Part shown: one piece after another, positions 1 through 5,634 of the stretch
Layout: every line of letters starts with the position of its first letter
How positions within the stretch are numbered: the first letter of the stretch is position 1
Assembly: GCA_018656255.1 (NCBI GenBank)
Contig: JABHYI010000161.1
Location: 1-7,859, forward strand
Direction: 5' to 3'
Length of the DNA: 7,859 bases
From: Bacteroidota bacterium
GTDB taxonomy: Bacteria > Bacteroidota > Bacteroidia > Flavobacteriales > Flavobacteriaceae
Program-made: the position numbers and the translations under genes
Notes under the pieces: model-generated
What the model saw: only the letters and a program-made list of their open reading frames with translations
Told to the model about the DNA's origin: nothing
Database searches by the model: none

Positions 1-227
1 AGTATAAGGTATCTGCGCCTATCTACTTTATTATTAAACGACAACTTGTTTAACAGCACCACCTCCTCTAAATCTATATATTCTCTAGGGATGGTGTCTC
101 CTTGTACAATATAATAGTAGGTTGCTATCGAGTCTTTTTGCTGGGTCTTGTATTCTTTAGGTATTTGCGCCCCACAGATTACACTGATCAAAAAGATATA
201 GAAATATGTAAAATGAGTCAAATTCAT
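1..227 (-). CDS. DUF4294 domain-containing protein, exported (3' part outside window)
   Basis: Only the first 75 codons are present; the gene continues past base 1. The ATG at 227-225 directly follows an in-frame TAA on the same strand, so this start is well bounded. The N-terminus (about residues 5-20) is hydrophobic and ends in CGAQ, which fits a signal peptide cut near residue 20; export is therefore likely. The region after it, roughly residues 37-75 (YYIVQGDTIPREYIDLEEV, then a basic DRRRY), resembles the start of DUF4294, a family I know from Bacteroidota and without an established function. A Cys at residue 18 raises the possibility of a lipoprotein, but the lipobox is poor. The gene diverges from the M42 peptidase gene. 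The family call rests on recognising this short block; the presence of a coding region is more certain than its name. Confidence 0.8.
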   Translation of the reverse strand, partial: MNLTHFTYFYIFLISVICGAQIPKEYKTQQKDSIATYYYIVQGDTIPREYIDLEEVVLLNKLSFNNKVDRRRYLI

Positions 228-270
228 TTATAAAAATTGATTGTATTAAAGCAAACTACTAAAACCATTC

Positions 271-278
271 CAAAAATA
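271..278 (-). promoter_or_regulatory. Candidate Bacteroidota -7 promoter element for the DUF4294 gene
   Basis: On the minus strand this reads TATTTTTG, an exact match to TAnnTTTG, about 44 bases before the ATG. I found no TTG or TTTG -33 element at the usual spacing, so this rests on the -7 element and its location in a divergent spacer. Confidence 0.35.
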
Positions 279-313
279 ATAAATTGAACGTGTAGACTTC
301 GCTATTAATTATC

Positions 314-321
314 TAATTTTG
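314..321 (+). promoter_or_regulatory. Candidate Bacteroidota -7 promoter element for the M42 peptidase gene
   Basis: TAATTTTG matches TAnnTTTG exactly and ends 25 bases before the ATG at 347. The nearest upstream TTG (284-286) is 27 bases away, longer than the usual spacing of about 17-23, so the -33 element is weak or absent. No purine-rich ribosome-binding site precedes the ATG, as is common in this phylum. Confidence 0.4.
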
Positions 322-346
322 AGATTCAATTCTAAAAACATACTTC

Positions 347-1432
347 ATGGCAACATCTATATTAAATAAAAAATCGTTAACCTTTCTAGAAAAATACCTA
401 AACAATGCTGCACCAACAGGTTATGAGTGGGATGGTCAAAAAATATGGATGGACTATTTAAAGCCATATGCAGATGAGTTTATAACAGACACTTACGGAA
501 CGGCTGTCGCAGTTATTAATCCAAAGGCAAAATACAAAGTTGTTATTGAGGGTCATGCAGATGAAATTTCATGGTATGTAAACTACATTAGCGATGCAGG
601 TTTATTATATGTAATACGCAATGGAGGGAGTGATCACCAAATTGCACCTTCTAAAATTGTAAACATCCATACCAAAAACGGAATTGTAAAAGGAGTATTT
701 GGTTGGCCAGCAATACACACACGCAACAAAGGCAAAGAAGAGACGCCAAAGCTTGATAATATTTTTATTGATATAGGAGCCAAAGACAAAAAAGAAGTAG
801 AGAAAATGGGCGTACATGTAGGATGTGTAATAACCTATCCTGACGCGTTTTTTATTCTCAACAAAGACAAGTTTGTATGTAGAGCATTAGACAACCGCAT
901 GGGAGGTTTTATGATTGCAGAGGTAGCCAGGCTTTTAAAAGAAAACAAAAAAACACTGCCCTTTGGCCTGTATATTACAAATAGTGTGCAAGAAGAGATT
1001 GGACTCAGAGGAGCCCAAATGATTGCAGAGCGCATCAAACCTAATGTGGCTATTGTTACGGATGTAACCCATGACACGACTACACCAATGATTGAAATGA
1101 AAACCCAAGGAGACGCAGAAATTGGTAAAGGTCCAGTTATAGCGTACGCTCCAGCTGTGCAACAAAAATTGCGTGATCTTATAACAGATACTGCACAGGC
1201 TAATAAAATTCCTTTTCAGCGTGCAGCATTATCAAGAGCTACGGGTACAGATACAGATGCCTTTGCCTATAGCGGTAGCGGTGTTGCCTCTGCCCTTATA
1301 TCATTACCCTTGCGCTATATGCATACCACTGTAGAGATGGTCCATAGAGATGATGTAGAGAATGTCATTAAATTAATTTATGAGTCTTTACTAAAAATTA
1401 AAGACGGAGACTCTTTTAGTTATTTTGAATAG
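347..1432 (+). CDS. M42 family metallo-aminopeptidase (FrvX/TET-like)
   Basis: This 361-residue protein is full length for the M42 family (FrvX, tetrahedral aminopeptidases), di-metal enzymes that remove N-terminal residues from peptides and often form large cytoplasmic dodecamers. No signal peptide is visible, so it should act in the cytoplasm on peptides from protein turnover. The metal and catalytic set is complete: His70 and Asp72 in GHADEI, bridging Asp182 in ALDNRMGG, Glu216-Glu217 in VQEEIGLRGA (general base, then metal ligand), Asp239 in VTDVTHD, and His326 in RYMHTTVEMV. The inserted PA-like dimerisation region characteristic of M42 should lie between about residues 80 and 170. The ATG at 347 gives an N-terminus of normal length. 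Substrate preference (glutamyl, leucyl or other) cannot be read from the sequence, and some family members are annotated as endoglucanases in error. Confidence 0.95.
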   Translation: MATSILNKKSLTFLEKYLNNAAPTGYEWDGQKIWMDYLKPYADEFITDTYGTAVAVINPKAKYKVVIEGHADEISWYVNYISDAGLLYVIRNGGSDHQIAPSKIVNIHTKNGIVKGVFGWPAIHTRNKGKEETPKLDNIFIDIGAKDKKEVEKMGVHVGCVITYPDAFFILNKDKFVCRALDNRMGGFMIAEVARLLKENKKTLPFGLYITNSVQEEIGLRGAQMIAERIKPNVAIVTDVTHDTTTPMIEMKTQGDAEIGKGPVIAYAPAVQQKLRDLITDTAQANKIPFQRAALSRATGTDTDAFAYSGSGVASALISLPLRYMHTTVEMVHRDDVENVIKLIYESLLKIKDGDSFSYFE

Positions 1433-1502
1433 ATGCTAATACTCATTAAAAAAGCGGTATTTAAGTGTAGTAGTTTTCTATTTTTAACTTAAAATTTCTA
1501 AA

Positions 1503-1510
1503 TAATTTTG
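1503..1510 (+). promoter_or_regulatory. Candidate Bacteroidota -7 promoter element for the PagL-like gene
   Basis: TAATTTTG matches TAnnTTTG exactly and is the same octamer as the one before the M42 gene. It ends 18 bases before the ATG at 1529, which would leave a very short leader. No TTG occurs at the right distance upstream. It suggests that the gene has its own promoter rather than depending on read-through from the M42 gene 96 bases upstream. Confidence 0.4.
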
Positions 1511-1528
1511 TTTTAATTACGGCCTGAA

Positions 1529-2782
1529 ATGAAAAAACTCACGTACTTATTTCTACTGCTTTTTTCGATGTTCTTGAACGCACAACAAGAAATCTCTGGA
1601 GATAATAGCGCTATTGTTTTTACTCCAGAAATATTAGTAGGTAAAACACTGCCCTCAAACTTTGGTTTTCCAGAAACCAAACTACATAAACAACTGTTAT
1701 TTAATATTTCAAAAAACCATGAAAACACAACAAGAGAGTGGGCACATCGGTTGAAAGGACTTCATACAGGCGTAAGTCTTGGACTCACAGATTTTGGACA
1801 ACTTGATAGTCTAGGAATAGCCATAAGCCTGATTCCTAACGTAGAGTTTAACGCTTTTAAATCTAAAAGGTTTAAAATCCTAACAGGTCTTGGAGCATCC
1901 TATTTTACAAAAAAATATGACCCCATAACAAACCCAAATAATAGAGCTGTTTCTACAGATATTACATGGGCCTTTAGATTTTTGTTAAAGTACGAGTTAC
2001 TGACAACAAAAAACGTAGATTGGAACCTTGGTATTGGACTATCACATCACTCAAACGGGCACACAAAACTAGATAATAGAGGGTATAACGTTATTGTAGG
2101 GTCAATCTCTGGGGCAATAAACAATCCCTTCAACAAAAACAAACAACAAACCCTAGACAAACCACTATACCAAAACAGCAGGTACGCCTATTTAGAGCTA
2201 AGGGCTGGACACGGCTGGAATGTACTGGCAGAAGCTTTTAATAATACAAAAGCAGTGTATACCATCTCTGGAGAGTATGGATATGTATTTAACAATGTTT
2301 TTAAACTAGGAGTTGGTGCACATTATAGATTCTACCAACATTACTATGACTACATAAATAACAATGAATCTTTAGTGCAAGACTCCAGAGAGTTTGAATA
2401 CCTAAAACAAAACCCTTTTAAAAACGCAACAAACCTCTCTTTATATCTTAATACCGAAATTTTACTAGACCATTTTGGTTTAGATTTTAGTGTTGGGTAC
2501 AATCTATTTAAAGAAGCGTATCAAATAGATTGGCGTATCAATGAAGGCTGGGTGAATACACCAAGAGAAATACCAGAAGGTTGGGTCCTTGGAGAGTTTA
2601 ACGCTAAATACAATCTGAAAAAATCTATCAATACAAGATTAGGAATTAAATATTACCTGATAAGTACCCAAAAAAAACCAAAGCATAACGCATACACTGC
2701 GGTGCACTTAAACTCAAATCTAGGCCAGGCAGATTTTACAGAAATAACAGTTGGCTACACCTACAGTTTTTCTAAACAATAA
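1529..2782 (+). CDS. PagL-like acyloxyacyl hydrolase / lipid A deacylase family outer-membrane protein
   Basis: This 417-residue protein has a clear signal peptide (MKKLTYLFLLLFSMFLNAQ, cut near residue 19), so it is exported. The mature part alternates short hydrophobic and aromatic strands with polar turns, as outer-membrane beta-barrels do, and ends near the aromatic strand VGYTYSF. Residues 168-192 carry the PagL-type signature GIGLSHHSNG followed by N..GYN. His173 and Ser175 match the HxSN catalytic pair of lipid A 3-O-deacylases, which remove an ester-linked acyl chain from lipid A. In Pseudomonas PagL the triad is completed by a Glu 12 residues after the Ser; here that position is Asn187. 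PagL itself is under 200 residues, so the last 200 or so residues (about 205-417, also strand-rich) are extra, as in long Bacteroidota homologues. It converges with the rhomboid gene. The family is fairly sure; activity on lipid A is inferred. Confidence 0.8.
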   Translation: MKKLTYLFLLLFSMFLNAQQEISGDNSAIVFTPEILVGKTLPSNFGFPETKLHKQLLFNISKNHENTTREWAHRLKGLHTGVSLGLTDFGQLDSLGIAISLIPNVEFNAFKSKRFKILTGLGASYFTKKYDPITNPNNRAVSTDITWAFRFLLKYELLTTKNVDWNLGIGLSHHSNGHTKLDNRGYNVIVGSISGAINNPFNKNKQQTLDKPLYQNSRYAYLELRAGHGWNVLAEAFNNTKAVYTISGEYGYVFNNVFKLGVGAHYRFYQHYYDYINNNESLVQDSREFEYLKQNPFKNATNLSLYLNTEILLDHFGLDFSVGYNLFKEAYQIDWRINEGWVNTPREIPEGWVLGEFNAKYNLKKSINTRLGIKYYLISTQKKPKHNAYTAVHLNSNLGQADFTEITVGYTYSFSKQ

Positions 2783-2811
2783 AGCTAAGACTATATTTTA
2801 TTGTTTTTTTT
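2774..2811 (+). terminator. Candidate terminator of the PagL-like gene, overlapping both gene ends
   Basis: AAACAATAAA (2774-2783) and TTTATTGTTT (2797-2806) form a perfect 10-bp inverted repeat with a 13-base loop, running into an eight-T tract (2804-2811). The stem has one G-C pair, so it is weak. The T-run follows only on the plus strand, so it suits termination of the PagL-like transcript. It covers that gene's stop codon and the last codons of the convergent rhomboid gene. Confidence 0.5.
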
Positions 2812-3441
2812 CAAAAATAGTAAAAGGCCACTAGGTAAGGCCAATAAACAAACTATCCAAAGACTTTCAAAAAGTATGTAGGGAGCAAATAAAAGTGTGA
2901 GCACATAACCAGCTATGGCACCTCCAAAATGAGCGTCATGACCTATATTATCTCTCTTGTTTAACATCCCATAAATAGAATACAGTAAATACCCAACACC
3001 AAAGAGCCAGGCAGGAATTGGTATGGGAACAAAAAACAAATACAAGCTCATGGTGGGATTTAACAATATGGCAGCATACAAAACCCCAGTAACCGCTCCA
3101 CTTGCACCAATGGCACTGTAATAAGGCTCCTGTTTATGAAATATAAAAGACAACCAACTTCCAGCTAGTAAGGCAGCTACATAAATACAAACAAAAAGCG
3201 TTGTGCTCAAATAGGACACAACAACAGGGGCAAAGAAATAGAGTGTCAACATGTTAAACAGCAAATGATTGACATCTGCATGTAAAAACCCTGAAGAAAA
3301 TAGTCTAACCTTCTCCCCTTTTTTTATTCCAGCAATATTAAATTTATATTTCTCGAAAAAAGATCTGTCTTTAAAACCAATTAAAGTAACAATTACAGTA
3401 GAGGCAATAATTACAAGGGTAGCTAGATCTATATTTTGCAT
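2791..3441 (-). CDS. Rhomboid family intramembrane serine protease
   Basis: This 216-residue, strongly hydrophobic protein is a rhomboid: it cleaves transmembrane segments of other membrane proteins inside the inner membrane. The catalytic dyad is intact, with Ser114 in GASGA and His171 in HFGGAIAGY. His59 and Asn63 (HLLFN) match the HxxxN oxyanion-stabilising pair of GlpG. Hydrophobic segments lie at about 5-23, 57-76, 80-101, 110-128, 131-158, 169-190 and 192-209, giving the six-helix core plus probably one extra helix; I could not compute topology. It has no large soluble N-terminal domain. It lies 48 bases downstream of glmM on the same strand with no convincing promoter between them, so co-transcription is likely. 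Its stop is 8 bases from that of the convergent PagL-like gene. The natural substrate is unknown. Confidence 0.93.
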   Translation of the reverse strand: MQNIDLATLVIIASTVIVTLIGFKDRSFFEKYKFNIAGIKKGEKVRLFSSGFLHADVNHLLFNMLTLYFFAPVVVSYLSTTLFVCIYVAALLAGSWLSFIFHKQEPYYSAIGASGAVTGVLYAAILLNPTMSLYLFFVPIPIPAWLFGVGYLLYSIYGMLNKRDNIGHDAHFGGAIAGYVLTLLFAPYILFESLWIVCLLALPSGLLLFLKKNNKI

Positions 3442-3452
3442 AAGTGTTTGTG

Positions 3453-3478
3453 TTATTAACTAAGAGATTATTTACTAA
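3453..3478. repeat. Short imperfect tandem repeat between glmM and the rhomboid gene
   Basis: TTATTAACTAA (3453-3463) recurs as TTATTTACTAA (3468-3478), 10 of 11 bases identical with a 15-base period. In a 48-base AT-rich gap this may be chance; it could also be a binding site. I see no terminator in the gap. Confidence 0.3.
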
Positions 3479-3489
3479 AGCTTAAAAAA

Positions 3490-4878
3490 CTACAAACCTG
3501 CAATTTGTTTGATTTCTTTAATAATGGTATTTGCCAAAGAATCTGCGGCATCTTGTGTTACAGCTTCTGTATATATTCTAATTATTGGTTCTGTGTTAGA
3601 TTTACGCAAATGAACCCAATTGCTCTCAAAGTCTATTTTAACACCATCAATGGTGGTTATTTCTTCTGCTTTATAGGTATCTGCCATTTTCTCTAAAATA
3701 GCGTCTACATCAATCTGTGGGGTAAGCGCAATTTTTTGCTTACTCATATAATAAGATGGATACGATGCCCTTAAGCCGCTTACAGTTGTTTTTTGTTCTA
3801 CAAGATGGCTTAAAAATAAAGCAACTCCCACCAAACTATCACGGCCATAATGCAACTCTGGATAGATGATACCACCGTTTCCTTCTCCACCAATTACAGC
3901 CTTGGTATCTTTCATCATTTGTACTACATTAACTTCTCCAACGGCGCTTGCCGTATAAATCCCGTTGTGTTTGTTGGTAATATCTCTTAAGGCTCTTGAT
4001 GAGGACATGTTAGAAACCGTATTACCAGATGTGTTTGCCAAAACATAGTCTGCAACTGCTACCAAAGTGTATTCTTCACCAAACATCTCGCCTTTTTCAT
4101 CAACGAAGGCCAATCTGTCTACATCTGGATCTACAACAATACCAAAATCTGCACCTTGGGTAACAACCTCTCTCATTAAATCTCCTAAATGCTCCTTTAA
4201 AGGCTCTGGGTTATGAGGAAACTCTCCATTAGGAGTGCAAAATAACTTTACGGGTTGTACTCCTAGTGCCTCTAAAAGTAAAGGTATTGCAATACCTCCA
4301 GTAGAGTTTACACCATCTACCACAACTTTTAAATTTGCTGCTTTAATAGCTTTTACATTTACTAGATCAAGAGCTAGTATTTCGTCTATATGTAAATCTA
4401 TGTACGCATCGTTTCTAGTAATTTGACCCAGGTTGTCTACAGAGGCAAAAAGCATGTTTCCACCCTCTGCTATGTCTAAAATTTCTTGACCCGCAGCGGC
4501 ATCCAAAAACTCTCCTTTATTATTAAGTAATTTTAAAGCATTCCATTGTTTTGGATTGTGGCTTGCAGTAAGTATGATGCCTCCGTCTGCATGCTCCATC
4601 ATAACAGCCATCTCTACTGTTGGAGTGGTAGATAAATCAAGATTGATAACGTTTATACCTAAACCAACTAGGGTGTTCATTACCAATTGCTGAATCATGT
4701 TTCCGCTAATACGCGCATCACGCCCCACCACTACATGGTAAGAATCTTTATCATGCTGCTTTTTTACCCAAGTTCCATAGGCTGCTCCATACATTACAGC
4801 ATCTATTGGGGTTAAATTTTCTCCTTGAGCACCTCCAATGGTACCTCTAATTCCTGATATCGATTTTATTAATGTCAT
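3490..4878 (-). CDS. glmM: Phosphoglucosamine mutase GlmM (alpha-D-phosphohexomutase family)
   Basis: This 462-residue protein has every hallmark of the alpha-D-phosphohexomutases in order: the N-terminal SGIRGT loop (residues 8-13), the phosphoserine loop TASHNP with catalytic Ser106, the magnesium loop DPDVDR with Asp250, Asp252 and Asp254, the sugar-specificity loop GGEGNGG (330-336), and the C-terminal phosphate-binding loop RKSNTEP (425-431). GlmM converts glucosamine-6-phosphate to glucosamine-1-phosphate in the cytoplasm, feeding UDP-GlcNAc synthesis for peptidoglycan and lipopolysaccharide. The specificity loop is GEGNGG rather than the GEQSGH I know from E. coli GlmM. This is closer to archaeal-type and Bacteroidota enzymes, so phosphomannomutase or phosphoglucomutase activity cannot be excluded. 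The ATG at 4878 places the conserved N-terminal loop at its usual distance. The rhomboid gene probably shares its transcript. Confidence 0.9.
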   Translation of the reverse strand: MTLIKSISGIRGTIGGAQGENLTPIDAVMYGAAYGTWVKKQHDKDSYHVVVGRDARISGNMIQQLVMNTLVGLGINVINLDLSTTPTVEMAVMMEHADGGIILTASHNPKQWNALKLLNNKGEFLDAAAGQEILDIAEGGNMLFASVDNLGQITRNDAYIDLHIDEILALDLVNVKAIKAANLKVVVDGVNSTGGIAIPLLLEALGVQPVKLFCTPNGEFPHNPEPLKEHLGDLMREVVTQGADFGIVVDPDVDRLAFVDEKGEMFGEEYTLVAVADYVLANTSGNTVSNMSSSRALRDITNKHNGIYTASAVGEVNVVQMMKDTKAVIGGEGNGGIIYPELHYGRDSLVGVALFLSHLVEQKTTVSGLRASYPSYYMSKQKIALTPQIDVDAILEKMADTYKAEEITTIDGVKIDFESNWVHLRKSNTEPIIRIYTEAVTQDAADSLANTIIKEIKQIAGL

Positions 4879-4923
4879 TGCTTGGTTAATTTTATAGTTT
4901 GCTACTTAAGGCTTTAGGCTATT

Positions 4924-4970
4924 AAATAGTCTTTATTACTTTAAAATAAACCCAAAAAACAAGACTATTT
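4924..4970. repeat. 10-bp inverted repeat in the glmM leader
   Basis: AAATAGTCTT (4924-4933) is the exact reverse complement of AAGACTATTT (4961-4970), with 27 bases between. If glmM starts from the promoter element at 4991-4998, this hairpin lies in its roughly 100-base 5' leader. No T-run follows on the glmM strand, so it is not an obvious terminator. It may be a leader structure or a protein-binding site. Confidence 0.4.
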
Positions 4971-4990
4971 CAAGGGCTTAAAATCTTGCA

Positions 4991-4998
4991 CAAATATA
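4991..4998 (-). promoter_or_regulatory. Candidate Bacteroidota -7 promoter element for glmM
   Basis: On the minus strand this reads TATATTTG, an exact TAnnTTTG match, 112 bases before the glmM ATG. The -33 position has no TTG. It would give a leader of about 100 bases that contains the inverted repeat at 4924-4970. I saw no match closer to glmM. Confidence 0.4.
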
Positions 4999-5031
4999 CT
5001 TTTTTAAAAAGAAAATGTTGCTTTGTTATTT

Positions 5032-5045
5032 GTGTAAATTTACAC
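5032..5045. promoter_or_regulatory. Perfect 14-bp palindrome just before the acpH start
   Basis: GTGTAAATTTACAC is its own reverse complement and ends one base before the ATG at 5047. A degenerate -7 element (TTGCTTTG, 5018-5025, seven of eight with one A-to-T change) sits just upstream, so the palindrome would overlap the transcription start. This is the layout of an operator for a dimeric repressor, but no regulator gene is visible here to pair it with. Confidence 0.4.
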
Positions 5046-5046
5046 T

Positions 5047-5634
5047 ATGAATTTTCTAGCTCATATATATCTCTCTGGAGAAAATCAAGGTATAACCATT
5101 GGTAATTTTATTGCTGATGGTATTAAAGGAAGAAAATACCTCAGCTATAGTGAAGATCTGCAGAAAGGAATTTTACTGCACCGCAGTATAGATAGCTTTA
5201 CAGATCAACACCCTATTGTGAGACAAAGCACCAAACGCTTGCATGAAAATCATGGGCATTACAGTGGTGTTATTGTAGATATTTTTTATGATCACTTTTT
5301 GGCTAAAAACTGGGAACACTACCACCACAAACCATTGAATGAATATGTATCTGAGTTCTATAAACTACTTGAGACTAACTTTGAGGTCTTACCCCTTAAA
5401 ATCCAGAACATGATGCCAATTATGATTTCAAACAACTGGCTACTAAGCTACGCTACTATTGCTGGCATTAACACCATTTTAGAGCAAATGAGTAGGCGCG
5501 TAAAACACACCAATAATATGGATATAGCTTGTGTAGATCTAGAAAAGTATTACAAAGAGTTTGAACAGGACTTTACCGTCTTCTTTGAAGAATTAAGAAC
5601 ATTCTCAAAACATAAAATCATATCTCTATCATGA
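5047..5634 (+). CDS. acpH: Acyl carrier protein phosphodiesterase (AcpH family)
   Basis: This 195-residue protein is almost the length of E. coli AcpH and resembles it throughout its N-terminal half: MNFLAHIYLS, then GNFIADGIKG (19-28), GILLHRSIDSFTD (41-53) and VDIFYDHFLAKNW (77-89). The conserved acidic and histidine residues in these blocks (Asp24, His45, Asp49, Asp53, Asp78, Asp82, His83) fit a metal-dependent, HD-like helical fold. AcpH removes the 4'-phosphopantetheine arm from holo-ACP, giving apo-ACP in the cytoplasm. There is no signal peptide or membrane segment. The ATG at 5047 matches the family N-terminus exactly. The stop overlaps the start of ggt by ATGA, which implies translational coupling. 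The family is secure; that this member acts on ACP is inferred, since few homologues have been tested. Confidence 0.9.
   Translation: MNFLAHIYLSGENQGITIGNFIADGIKGRKYLSYSEDLQKGILLHRSIDSFTDQHPIVRQSTKRLHENHGHYSGVIVDIFYDHFLAKNWEHYHHKPLNEYVSEFYKLLETNFEVLPLKIQNMMPIMISNNWLLSYATIAGINTILEQMSRRVKHTNNMDIACVDLEKYYKEFEQDFTVFFEELRTFSKHKIISLS

Noticed and set aside
1460..1493. Inverted repeat TTTAAGT / ACTTAAA after the M42 gene as a terminator
   Set aside because: Only 7 bp with a 20-base loop, almost all A-T, and no T-run follows; expected by chance in such sequence.
3269..3463. Plus-strand open frame of 64 codons overlapping the start of the rhomboid gene
   Set aside because: It is antisense to the conserved rhomboid N-terminal region and has no recognisable protein features or promoter.
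4879..5046. glmS-type ribozyme or amino-sugar riboswitch before glmM
   Set aside because: The glmS ribozyme precedes glmS, not glmM, mainly in Firmicutes, and nothing here resembles its core; only a simple inverted repeat is present.
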